A DNA stretch of 64,000 nt from NCBI RefSeq assembly GCF_002024165.1, contig NZ_MWQN01000001.1, positions 3,327,365 through 3,391,364 of the forward strand, read 5' to 3'. The translations under genes were made by a program, and so were the position numbers. This document shows positions 49,611 through 58,057 of the stretch, one piece after another. The notes beneath the pieces were generated by a model. That model was not told the DNA's origin and did no database searches. It saw nothing but the letters and a program-made list of their open reading frames with translations. The stretch comes from Embleya scabrispora (GTDB lineage Bacteria > Actinomycetota > Actinomycetes > Streptomycetales > Streptomycetaceae). Numbering within the stretch: position 1 is the first letter of the stretch; each line of letters begins with the position of its first letter.

Positions 49611-50473
49611 GCGGCCACGACGCCATCGTGCTCGCCGGCGGCGCGGCCCGGCGGCTGGCCGGCGCGGACAAGCCGGGCCTGCTCGTGGCCGGTGTCCCGC
49701 TGCTCGACCGGGTGCTCGCCGCGGCGGCCGGCGCCGAGCGCACCATCGTGGTGGGCCCGCGCCGGCCGACCCGCCGCGAGGTGGTGTGGGTGCGCGAGGA
49801 CCCGCCCGGCGGCGGCCCGGTGGCCGCGCTCGCCGCCGCGCTGCCCGCCGTGCGGGCCGACGCGGTGGTCCTGCTCGCGGCCGATCTGCCGTTCCTGTCC
49901 GCCGCGTTGCTCGACCGCCTGGTGGCCGCGCTCGGTCCCGACCGGGAGCCCGACGCGCCGGCCGGCGTGGTCGCGGTCGACGCCGACGGGCGCGACCAGT
50001 ACCTGCTCGCCGCCTACCGCACCGCCGCGCTGCGCACCGCGCTCGCCGGCCTGGGCGAGCCCGCCGGGGCGGCGCTGCGCCGGGTGGTCGGCCCGCTCGC
50101 GACGCGCCGGATCCAGGCCGGTCCCGACGCCGCCTTCGACTGCGACACCTGGGCGGATGTGCGCGACGCGCGAGCACGGTCGGGGAGGATGGACACAGCC
50201 CCGAAGAGGAGAGACATGACTGGCCTGGACGAGTGGACCGAAGCGGTCAAGCAGGAACTGGGCATCGAGTTGGACGTGGACATCGCGGCGCTGCTCGACA
50301 TGACCCGGGTGGCGGCGCACAACGTGCAGCGACCCGCCGCGCCGCTCACCTCCTTCCTGGTCGGTTACGCCGCGGCCATGCGCGGCGGCGGCGCCGACGC
50401 GGTGGCCGAGGCGTTGCGGCAGGCGCGCGAACTCGCCGAGCGTCGGGGCCCCGACGCCGAACCGGACGCCTGA
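49607..50473 (+). CDS. MobA-like NTP transferase fused to DUF6457
   Basis: 288 aa. N-terminal MobA-type nucleotidyltransferase (IVLAGGAARRLAGADKPGL, VVLLAADLPFLSAALL, DQYLLAAYRTAAL, DCDTWAD), which attaches GMP to molybdopterin; the adjacent moeA supports molybdenum cofactor work. From residue ~204, DUF6457 follows (LDEWTEAVKQELGIELDVDI, NVQRPAAPLTSFLVGY). The C-terminal domain has its own ATG at 50217 with AGGAGAG 4 bases before it, so it may also be made as a separate ~85 aa protein. The stop overlaps the moeA ATG (TGATG). Confidence 0.88.
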   Translation: MSGHDAIVLAGGAARRLAGADKPGLLVAGVPLLDRVLAAAAGAERTIVVGPRRPTRREVVWVREDPPGGGPVAALAAALPAVRADAVVLLAADLPFLSAALLDRLVAALGPDREPDAPAGVVAVDADGRDQYLLAAYRTAALRTALAGLGEPAGAALRRVVGPLATRRIQAGPDAAFDCDTWADVRDARARSGRMDTAPKRRDMTGLDEWTEAVKQELGIELDVDIAALLDMTRVAAHNVQRPAAPLTSFLVGYAAAMRGGGADAVAEALRQARELAERRGPDAEPDA

Positions 50474-51693
50474 TGGTTCCTCGGGAGAGCCGGACCGTGC
50501 CGCGCCCCGAACCGCACGCGCCGGTGCCGTCGGCGCTCGGCTGGCCGGAGGCCCGGGCCACCGCGCGCGCGGCCGGGCGACCGCTGCCCGCGGTCTCGCG
50601 CACCCTGCACCACGCGCGCGATCACGTGTTGGCGCGGCCGATCGTCGCGCTCACCGACCTGCCCTCCTTCGACACCTCCGCCATGGACGGCTGGGCGGTC
50701 GCCGGTCCCGGGCCGTGGCGGGTGCGCGGCCGGTTGCTCGCGGGCGACCCGGGTGGAGAGATCGGGGTGATGCGCGACGGGGACGCGGTGGAGATCGCCA
50801 CCGGCGCGCGGGTGCCGCACGGGGCCACCGCCGTGCTGCGCAGCGAACAGAGCCGGGTCGAGGGGCGCACGCTCTTCGCCGACGCGCACATCCAGCAGGG
50901 CACCGACATCCGCGCGTGCGGGCAGGAGTGCCGACGCGGCGACGAACTGCTGCCGGCGGGCACCACGGTCACTCCCGGGGTGACCGGCCTGGCCGCCGCG
51001 TCCGGCTACGACGAACTGGTCGTGGTGGACCGGCCCCGGGTGGAACTGCTGGTGCTGGGCGATGAGTTGTTGGATTCCGGGCTGCCTCGGGAGGGCCGGA
51101 TCCGGGACGCGCTGGGCCCGCTGATCACGCCGTGGTTGCGCACCCTGGGCGCCGATCTGCTGCGGGTGCGCCGGGTCGGCGACAATCCGGACACGCTGCG
51201 CGCCCACGTGAGCGGGTCGCGGGCCGATGTGGTGATCACCACCGGCGGTACCGCCGACGGTCCGCGCGACCACGTACACGGGCTGCTCGCCGAATTGGCC
51301 GCGGACGTCCTCGTGGACGGCGTCGCGGTGCGTCCCGGGCATCCGATGTTGCTCGCCCACCTGCCGGGCGAACGCCCTGGCGCCGGGCGGTATCTGGTCG
51401 GCCTGCCGGGCAATCCGCTGGCCGCGGTCGCCGGCATGCTCACCCTCGCGGTGCCGCTGCTGCGCCGATTGTCCGGGCGGCCCGAACCGCGCCCGCGCCG
51501 GATCCGGGCCGGTGCCGACATCGCCGGTCACCCGCACGACACCCGCCTGGTGCCGATGCGCGGGGATCGGCCGCTGGCCTTCGCCGGACCGGCGATGTTG
51601 CGCGGGCTCGCGGTCGCCGACCGGATCGCGGTGGTGCCGCCGGGCGGGGTGCGCGCCGGCGATCCGGTCGAGGTGCTGGCGGCGCCCCGGTGA
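50473..51693 (+). CDS. moeA: Molybdopterin molybdotransferase MoeA
   Basis: 406 aa, standard length. Inserts molybdenum into adenylated molybdopterin. Motifs: DLPSFDTSAMDGWAVAG, EIATGARVPHGATAVLRSEQ, VVITTGGTADGPRDHVHGLL, VGLPGNPLAAVAGML. A C-terminal domain IV (ADIAGHPHDTRLVPMRG) is present. Overlaps the upstream MobA/DUF6457 gene by one base and the K+ channel gene by 4. Confidence 0.94.
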   Translation: MVPRESRTVPRPEPHAPVPSALGWPEARATARAAGRPLPAVSRTLHHARDHVLARPIVALTDLPSFDTSAMDGWAVAGPGPWRVRGRLLAGDPGGEIGVMRDGDAVEIATGARVPHGATAVLRSEQSRVEGRTLFADAHIQQGTDIRACGQECRRGDELLPAGTTVTPGVTGLAAASGYDELVVVDRPRVELLVLGDELLDSGLPREGRIRDALGPLITPWLRTLGADLLRVRRVGDNPDTLRAHVSGSRADVVITTGGTADGPRDHVHGLLAELAADVLVDGVAVRPGHPMLLAHLPGERPGAGRYLVGLPGNPLAAVAGMLTLAVPLLRRLSGRPEPRPRRIRAGADIAGHPHDTRLVPMRGDRPLAFAGPAMLRGLAVADRIAVVPPGGVRAGDPVEVLAAPR

Positions 51694-52838
51694 GGACGGT
51701 GCGTGTTCCCGACGACCGCCCGGCCGATCGGCGCGGGCCGCGCGGCGCGCTGACCCGACCGCTGCCGGCGCTGCGCAAGCGAGCCGAGGGGCCGGCGGGC
51801 CTGGCCGGTCAGGCGGGCGCGACCGTCCACATCCCCAAGGACCGACCCGGGCCGCTGGTGCAGGTGTTGCGCCGCTTCGGGATGGCGCTGCTGGTGCTGG
51901 CGTTGACGATCCTGGTCGTCTACGTCGACAGCGACGGCTATCGCGACACGGTGGACGAGCACGTCTCGTTCCTCGACGCGGTCTACTACGCGACGGTCAC
52001 CCTCTCCACCACCGGCTACGGCGACATCACCCCCGCGAGCGACGGCGCCCGCCTGGTGAACGTGGTGCTGATCACCCCCCTGCGGGTGGTCTTCCTGATC
52101 ATCCTGGTCGGCACCACCCTCGAGGTGCTCACCGAGCGCACCCGGGAGCAGTTGCGGCTCAACCGTTGGAGGTCCACGTTGCGCGACCACACCGTCCTGG
52201 TCGGCTACGGCACGACGGGATACAGCGCGGTGCACACGCTGATGGCACAGGGCGTCTCGCGCGAGAACATCGTCGTGGTCGACTCCGACCCCGAGGCGGT
52301 CGCCGAGGCGAGCGACGACGACCGGCTCGTGGTGGTCTCCGGCGACGCGACCCGGGCGGAGGTGCTGCGCCGGGCCGAGGTCGAGCGGGCGCGGAACATC
52401 ATCGTGTCGGTCAATCGGGACGACACCGCGGCCCTGGTCACGCTGACCGCACGGCAGTTGAACCGGCGCGCGTGGATCGTGGTCGCCGTGCGCGAGGACG
52501 AGAACGCGCCGCTGATCCGGCAGAGCGGCGCCGATTCGGTGGTCACCACCGCCAGCGCCGCGGGCCGGCTGCTCGGGGTCTCCATGCTCAGCCCGAACGT
52601 GGGCGAGGTGATGGAGGACCTGATGCACTACGGCGAGGGCATGGACCTGGTCGAGCGGCCGCTCGACAAGCACGAGACGGGCAAGTCGCCGGGCGAGTGC
52701 GGTGATCTGGTGGTGGCCGTGGTGCGCGGACACCGCACGCTGCGGCACGACGATCCGGAGGCGGCGGTGCTCGGCGCGGGTGACCGACTCGTGGTGATCA
52801 AGACCCATAAGCCCCGTCCCAAGCCGGGTGACTCATAG
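51690..52838 (+). CDS. Potassium channel with TrkA-N/RCK domain
   Basis: 382 aa. Two membrane helices (GMALLVLALTILVVYVD and LVNVVLITPLRVVFLIILVG) flank a pore loop with the selectivity filter TLSTTGYGD near residue 107-112, followed by an RCK (TrkA-N) nucleotide-binding domain (VLVGYGTTGYSAVHTLM) and a TrkA-C-like end. MthK-like architecture. GTG start overlaps the moeA stop; a second GTG three codons on is possible. Confidence 0.93.
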   Translation: MRTVRVPDDRPADRRGPRGALTRPLPALRKRAEGPAGLAGQAGATVHIPKDRPGPLVQVLRRFGMALLVLALTILVVYVDSDGYRDTVDEHVSFLDAVYYATVTLSTTGYGDITPASDGARLVNVVLITPLRVVFLIILVGTTLEVLTERTREQLRLNRWRSTLRDHTVLVGYGTTGYSAVHTLMAQGVSRENIVVVDSDPEAVAEASDDDRLVVVSGDATRAEVLRRAEVERARNIIVSVNRDDTAALVTLTARQLNRRAWIVVAVREDENAPLIRQSGADSVVTTASAAGRLLGVSMLSPNVGEVMEDLMHYGEGMDLVERPLDKHETGKSPGECGDLVVAVVRGHRTLRHDDPEAAVLGAGDRLVVIKTHKPRPKPGDS

Positions 52839-52847
52839 GCTGGGGGC

Positions 52848-53828
52848 ATGTACGCCATCACGATTGCCGAGCCGGGCGGACCCGAGGTACTGACCTGGGG
52901 CGAGGTCCCGGACGAGAAACCCGAACCCGGCGAAGTCCTGGTGGAGGTGGCCGCCACGGCGGTCAATCGGGCCGACCTGATGCAGCGACAGGGGTTCTAC
53001 CGGCCGCCGCCGGGCGCCTCCGCATACCCCGGTCTGGAGGCGTCGGGCCGGATCGTCGAGGTCGGCGCGGGCGTGTCCGGCTGGGCCGTCGGCGACGAGG
53101 TGTGCGCGCTGCTCGCGGGCGGCGGCTACGCCGAGCGGGTGCGGGTGCCCACCGGCCAACTGCTCCCGGTGCCCGAGGGGGTGGACCTGATCTCGGCGGC
53201 GGCGCTGCCCGAGGTGGTCTGTACGGTCTGGTCGAACGTGTTCATGGTGGCCCATCTGCGCAAGGGCGAGAACTTCCTGGTGCACGGCGGATCCAGCGGC
53301 ATCGGCACGATGGCGATCCAACTGGCGAAGGTGGCCGGCGCGCGCATCCTGACCACCGCCGGATCGGCCGCCAAGCTGGAGCGCTGCCGCGAGTTGGGTG
53401 CCGACGTGACCATCGACTACCGCGGCGAGGACTTCGTGGCCCGCGTCGCGGAGGCCACCGCCGGCGCCGGGGTCGACGTGATCCTGGACAACATGGGCGC
53501 GAAGTACCTCGACCGCAACGTGGACGCGCTCGCGGTGAACGGGCGACTGGTGGTGATCGGGCTCCAGGGCGGCACCCGGGGCGAATTGGACCTCAACAAG
53601 CTGTTGATGAAGCGGGCCGCGGTGGCCGCGACCTCGCTGCGGGCCAGGCCGGTCGCGGAGAAGTCGGCGATCGTGGCGGCGGTGCGCGAGCACGTGTGGC
53701 CGCTGGTGGCGGCCGGGCGGGTCGTGCCGATCGTGGACCGGGTGATGCCGGTGGCCGAGGCGGCCGACGCGCACCGCGTGCTCGAGGAGAGCGGACACAT
53801 CGGCAAGGTCGTGTTGCGGGTGCGCTGA
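52848..53828 (+). CDS. Zinc-free quinone oxidoreductase (MDR superfamily, PIG3-like)
   Basis: 326 aa. NAD(P)H-dependent quinone or enone reductase. The GroES-like N-terminal part (ATAVNRADLMQRQGFYRPPP, PGLEASGRIVEVG) lacks the zinc ligands. Rossmann motif VHGGSSGIGTMAIQLAKVAG near residues 144-163. RAVAATSLRAR and VMPVAEAADAHRVLEESGHIGK are typical of the PIG3/QOR subgroup. 9 bases after the channel gene. Confidence 0.94.
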   Translation: MYAITIAEPGGPEVLTWGEVPDEKPEPGEVLVEVAATAVNRADLMQRQGFYRPPPGASAYPGLEASGRIVEVGAGVSGWAVGDEVCALLAGGGYAERVRVPTGQLLPVPEGVDLISAAALPEVVCTVWSNVFMVAHLRKGENFLVHGGSSGIGTMAIQLAKVAGARILTTAGSAAKLERCRELGADVTIDYRGEDFVARVAEATAGAGVDVILDNMGAKYLDRNVDALAVNGRLVVIGLQGGTRGELDLNKLLMKRAAVAATSLRARPVAEKSAIVAAVREHVWPLVAAGRVVPIVDRVMPVAEAADAHRVLEESGHIGKVVLRVR

Positions 53829-53947
53829 CGGGAGCTTGCGGGGGAGGTGGGCCGATCTGCCGCCGGACGAATGAAAATCGGATGAACGCACCGGTGCGGC
53901 GTATGTCGCTGGATGGGACTTTTGTCGATTTTCCTTAATCTGACGAC

Positions 53948-54661
53948 ATGCCTACCCCCGGCGGCTTCGCGCGTCGACTGGCTGCCGGGTGCGTGTGCGC
54001 GGCGGTCCACGTCCTCCCCGGCTTCGCCGCGCTCGCGAGCGCGGCGCCCGTACCCCCGCCCGTCCCGGTCGACGGATCGGCGCCGCCCGCGGAACAGGCC
54101 GCCACCGACGCGGGATCACCGGCGGGCCCGCACGGTCGCGCGCCCGCCGCACCCGGGTTGCGGCCCGATCCGCCGGTGTCGCCGCAGGAGCCGGTGGTGC
54201 CCACCACGCCGGCCGAACCCGCGCCGATCACCGACGCGCCCACCCAACAGGAGTGGGATCGGCTGCTCGACCGGCTGGCCCGACACGGTGTCCGGCCCGT
54301 GACCGACGAGTCGGGGCAGGCGGTCCTCGACGTCGAGCGGGAACTCCTGCTCACCGGGGGGACCGAGGGTCTGGACGCGCTTCGATCCTGGGGGGCGGAG
54401 ATCACCGGGGACGATCGACCCGGGGTGTACGCCGTGCGCTCCGGCGGGCGAGTCGTCGCGTGGTATCTGGTGGAGGCCGGGCCGAACACCTCGACCGACG
54501 CCTCCGCTCCCGCCACCCCTCCGGCCTTCGATGCGCCGCCCACCCTGCCCAGAACCGGCCCAAGCGTTGTGAATTTGACTCTGATCGCCCTCGGAGGAGC
54601 CGGTATCGTCTGCGCCGGTGGACTGCTCGTCCGGTGTTCCCCTGCGCCGCGACGACGCTGA
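53948..54661 (+). CDS. Putative LPXTG cell-wall anchored surface protein
   Basis: 237 aa. N-terminal signal peptide (RRLAAGCVCAAVHVLPGFAALASAAP), a Pro/Ala/Gly-rich stalk, a short domain of ~75 residues (QEWDRLLDRLARHGVRPVTD onward) that I do not recognise, then a sortase signal: LPRTG at 200-204, a hydrophobic helix (VVNLTLIALGGAGIVCAGGLL) and the basic tail RCSPAPRRR. Likely a substrate of a sortase, perhaps one of the three class E enzymes in this window, although those mostly use LAXTG. Confidence 0.82.
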   Translation: MPTPGGFARRLAAGCVCAAVHVLPGFAALASAAPVPPPVPVDGSAPPAEQAATDAGSPAGPHGRAPAAPGLRPDPPVSPQEPVVPTTPAEPAPITDAPTQQEWDRLLDRLARHGVRPVTDESGQAVLDVERELLLTGGTEGLDALRSWGAEITGDDRPGVYAVRSGGRVVAWYLVEAGPNTSTDASAPATPPAFDAPPTLPRTGPSVVNLTLIALGGAGIVCAGGLLVRCSPAPRRR

Positions 54662-54805
54662 GCGGCAGGACGGGCGTCGGTCCCGCCGGGCAGACTGTGT
54701 GTCTGGCGCATCGCGGATGAAGGGTGCAGGCTCGTCGAGGATGCGGATCGGGATACGGGGTTACCTTCCGGCGACGTCCGTCCGATGGTGGGGGGAGGAG
54801 GCGTG

Positions 54806-55612
54806 ATGTGGTCGATCCGCGGGTTTCACCGGCGGATTCCGGTGGCACCGACGATCATCGCGTTGGCCCTCATCACGCTGCTCGTGCTCACCAACGTCTG
54901 GGGCGCCGGACCCGGGGTCCGGGCCCGGCACGACGGGGCCGCGCCGAGTCCGGCCGACATCCCGCCGCAACTGCCCGCCCAGGACCAGAGCATCGAGGCC
55001 ACCCCCACCCCGACCGGCGGCACTTTGCCAGCGCCCGCCGGGCAGCCGAACGCCGGTGGTCAGCCGGTCCCGGTGCCCACGATGACGGTGACCGAGACCA
55101 TGGCCCCCCGGGCCGCACAGGACACCGGTTCCGGCAATCGGCCCGCGACGGGCGGTACCTCGTCCCCCCTCGGCGAACCCGCCACCGGCGGATCGGGCGG
55201 CACCCCCACCACCGGCGGCGGCGATCCGGGCAGCCCGCCCCCGCTGGGCCAGCGCTTTCGGGTGACCGACCTGCGGATCGTCGCCGACCGGGCGAACGGC
55301 TCCTACGTGTGGTGCAACGGGCTCGAACAGATACAGCTGATCGGGACCGTGCTCGTGGACGGGGTCGGCCCCGGCGACGTGGTCTATCAGTGGGTCTACG
55401 ACAAGGTGCGGGTGTTCCCGCCGGACATCATGCGCTTCACCGGCTCGGGGCCGCGCCAGCAGAGCCTGTCCGTGCCCTGGCCGATCCCGCCGCAACTGCT
55501 CGGTGAGGTCAGCGGCGTGGTGCAACTACTGATCCTGCAGCCGGTGGCCAACGCCCAGACCCAGCGCTACACGTTCGACTTCCGCTGCCGGGGCCCGTTC
55601 TCCGGCAACTGA
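54806..55612 (+). CDS. Membrane-anchored extracellular protein, function unknown
   Basis: 268 aa. One N-terminal membrane segment (APTIIALALITLLVLTNVWG), a ~105-residue Pro/Thr/Gly-rich linker and a C-terminal beta-rich domain (LRIVADRANGSYVWCNGLEQ, VYQWVYDKVRVFPPDIM, RYTFDFRCRGPF) with two cysteines that could form a disulfide. I do not recognise the domain. The ATG at 54806 (or GTG 54803) is chosen because GGGAGGAGG lies 5-6 bases upstream. Confidence 0.78.
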   Translation: MWSIRGFHRRIPVAPTIIALALITLLVLTNVWGAGPGVRARHDGAAPSPADIPPQLPAQDQSIEATPTPTGGTLPAPAGQPNAGGQPVPVPTMTVTETMAPRAAQDTGSGNRPATGGTSSPLGEPATGGSGGTPTTGGGDPGSPPPLGQRFRVTDLRIVADRANGSYVWCNGLEQIQLIGTVLVDGVGPGDVVYQWVYDKVRVFPPDIMRFTGSGPRQQSLSVPWPIPPQLLGEVSGVVQLLILQPVANAQTQRYTFDFRCRGPFSGN

Positions 55613-55738
55613 CTCCGAGCCGGCCCGGTCGTCGTGCCGCCGCTGCTCGCGGGCCTGCTCGCGGCGCTTTTGACACGATCGCGCGCGGTGCTGCGCGGGA
55701 GGACGGCATAACCCCCCGGCGCTCCTAGGATGAGATGC

Positions 55739-56272
55739 ATGGATACGCCGAACAGCGAAGCGAATGGTGAGAACCCGCAGGTGGTGATCGTCGGGCCGGA
55801 TGGCATGGCGCTCGGCGGCGGCCTCGGTGAAGAGGGCGGTGAACTCGCGGTGACCGACATGGTCGAACAGCCCGCGAAGGTCATGCGCATCGGAAGCATG
55901 ATCAAGCAGCTCCTCGAGGAGGTGCGCGCGGCTCCCCTCGACGAGGCGAGCCGGGTGCGCCTGAAGGAGATCCACGCCAGCTCGATCAAGGAACTGGAGA
56001 AGGGGCTCGCCCCGGAACTGGTCGAGGAGCTGGAGCGCCTGTCGCTTCCGTTCACCCACGACTCGGTGCCCAGCGAGTCCGAGCTGCGGATCGCGCAGGC
56101 ACAATTGGTGGGATGGCTCGAAGGGCTGTTCCACGGCATCCAGACCGCGCTGTTCGCCCAGCAGATGGCGGCGCGCGCGCAACTGGAGACGATGCGTCGG
56201 GCGCTGCCGCCCGGCGTGGGACCCGGGGGACAGGGCGAGCCGCCGCACACCCAGTCGGGTCCGTATCTCTAG
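55739..56272 (+). CDS. bpa: Bacterial proteasome activator Bpa (DUF2587)
   Basis: 177 aa. Ring-forming, ATP-independent activator of the 20S proteasome in actinobacteria. Conserved core: VTDMVEQPAKVMRIGSMIKQ, LLEEVRAAPLDEASRVRLKE, LVGWLEGLFHGIQTALFAQQ. The C-terminus ends GPYL, matching the GQYL-type motif that docks on the proteasome. ATG 55739 (DTPNSEANGE) is preferred; the ATG at 55730 adds three residues. Confidence 0.95.
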   Translation: MDTPNSEANGENPQVVIVGPDGMALGGGLGEEGGELAVTDMVEQPAKVMRIGSMIKQLLEEVRAAPLDEASRVRLKEIHASSIKELEKGLAPELVEELERLSLPFTHDSVPSESELRIAQAQLVGWLEGLFHGIQTALFAQQMAARAQLETMRRALPPGVGPGGQGEPPHTQSGPYL

Positions 56273-56345
56273 CCTTCGGCATCGTCCGGAGCCCTCGGGA
56301 TCGTCCGGACGACGGGTCCGGGCCCCCACCGTCGCGGGGCGGATC

Positions 56346-56372
56346 GGGGCGGCGCCTGCCCGGCGCCGCCCC
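56346..56372 (+). terminator. Terminator after bpa
   Basis: GGGGCGGCGCC (56346-56356) pairs perfectly with GGCGCCGCCCC (56362-56372) around a 5-base loop. Confidence 0.85.
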
Positions 56373-56489
56373 GGTGCGCTCGCGTCGGGTCTCTGACAGG
56401 CTGTCGGCGGTACGACGGGAGCGCTGTTCGGTAGGTCGACTCGCGGGGCCGTCGTGCCCGAGTCGTGAAGCGTGGAGGGCGGCCTGACG

Positions 56490-57644
56490 GTGACCGTTTC
56501 GGGGGACCCGGCTCGGGCGAGCGGGCGCGTCTTCGGTGGCGGGCGATATCGCACCGGACGGCGGATCGGCGGCGGCGGGATGGCCGTGGTGCACGAGGCA
56601 CACGACCTGATGCTCGATCGGCTCGTCGCGGTCAAACGGCTGCGCAGCGATCTGGCCGAGGACACCGTCGCGCGTTCGCGCTTCGCCCGCGAGGCCGAGC
56701 ACGCGGCGGCGCTGGACCATCCCACCATCGTCCGTGTGTTCGACACCGGTGCCGACCCCGGCGAGGACGGGGTGCTGGTGCCGTGGATCGTGATGGAGCT
56801 GGTGCGCGGGATCACCCTGCGCGACCTGCTGGAGGCGCACGGCCCGGTGCCCTGGCCGCGCGCGCTCGCGATCACCGCCAAGGTGCTCGACGCGCTGGAG
56901 TACAGCCACGATCGTGGCCTGGTGCATCGCGACATCAAGCCGGTCAACGTGATGATCACCCCGGACGGCGCGGTCAAGGTGATGGACTTCGGCATCGCCC
57001 GCGCACTGTTCGTCACCGACGGCGCGCTGACCGACCCCGGTCGGATCATGGGCACGCCGCAATACTTCTCGCCCGAGCAGGCGTTCGGGCATCCCGCCTC
57101 CACCCGCAGCGACCTGTACTCGGTGGGCTGTCTGTTGCACGAGCTGCTGGTCGGTGTGCCGCCGTTCGACGGCGGGACCGCGGTACACATCGCGTACCGG
57201 CACATGCGCGAGGACCCGACCCCGCCGTCGGCGTACCGCCCCGATCTGCCGGGCGCGATAGACGACCTGGTGCTGCACGCGCTGCGCAAGGACCCGCACC
57301 TGCGCTTCGACACCGCCGGGCGGATGCGCGAGTCGGTGCGGCGGATCCTGCCGGAGAACGTCTGGGACTCGGTCCTGTACGGCGCGGGCGGGCCGCCGCG
57401 GCCGGCCGGGCCGGGTCCGGGACCGGCGCCCGTGCCGGGGCCGATGGGGCACCGCCCGGGCCGCCCGCCGATCGGTGGCCCGCCGTGGGCGCGGGTGTTG
57501 TCCGGCTTCGGGCCGCGGGCCCGTTCGGCGGGCGCGCACAGCGCACCGGGCGGGCACGGTCGCCGGGCCGGCGCCGGTGCCGCGTTCGCGGCGACGGTGC
57601 TCGGTGTACTGGCCGTGCTCGCGTCCATCCTGATGTTGCGCTGA
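56490..57644 (+). CDS. Serine/threonine protein kinase (PknB-like, no PASTA)
   Basis: 384 aa. Kinase domain with glycine loop IGGGGMAVVHEA, VHRDIKPVNVMI, MDFGIARALF and the activation segment GTPQYFSPEQAFG. A Pro/Gly-rich linker leads to one C-terminal membrane helix (FAATVLGVLAVLASILML) with almost nothing outside, so any signal is not sensed by an extracellular domain. The GTG at 56490 is preferred to 56472 because GGAGGG sits ~11 bases upstream. Confidence 0.93.
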   Translation: MTVSGDPARASGRVFGGGRYRTGRRIGGGGMAVVHEAHDLMLDRLVAVKRLRSDLAEDTVARSRFAREAEHAAALDHPTIVRVFDTGADPGEDGVLVPWIVMELVRGITLRDLLEAHGPVPWPRALAITAKVLDALEYSHDRGLVHRDIKPVNVMITPDGAVKVMDFGIARALFVTDGALTDPGRIMGTPQYFSPEQAFGHPASTRSDLYSVGCLLHELLVGVPPFDGGTAVHIAYRHMREDPTPPSAYRPDLPGAIDDLVLHALRKDPHLRFDTAGRMRESVRRILPENVWDSVLYGAGGPPRPAGPGPGPAPVPGPMGHRPGRPPIGGPPWARVLSGFGPRARSAGAHSAPGGHGRRAGAGAAFAATVLGVLAVLASILMLR

Positions 57645-58057
57645 ACCCGAGGCCGCGCGCCCCATGGGTCGCCCGGCCCGGACGCCGGGGTCGGCCCGGC
57701 CCGCGGAAGCCCTCGGCCGGGAGTCCGGAATCCCGTTACCATGGGCTCTCCGCACCGGAGTACCGCCGATCCCGGTATCGTTTCGGGACTTGACGCGAGG
57801 ATGCACCACATTTCATCAGCACATGGGCGCGGGCCGCAGCCCCGACGCCACGTGAGGGGACTGTCGAGGATGATCGCCGAGTCCCCGGCCACAACCCCGA
57901 CGCCCGAGACGGCGTGCCTTTGTGGCCGGCCGATCGTTGGAACCGTCGTGCTCCCCCGCTCCCGTGGTGTTTTCCGCTCTCCCCTGCTCGCGGCGGACCG
58001 CATCGCCACAGTTCGGCGGCCCCGAGCGGGTCGCCCCGACGTGCAGGGCGAGGAGCG
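57645..58057. other. Intergenic region between the two kinases
   Basis: 413 bases without a supported gene. A -35-like TTGACG lies at 57790-57795, without a good -10. Probably the promoter region of the second kinase; nothing else recognised. Confidence 0.5.

Noticed and set aside
52255-52272. VSREN codons in the K+ channel gene, as another parS
   Set aside because: The DNA lacks the TTTCACGTGAAA palindrome; only the peptide looks similar.
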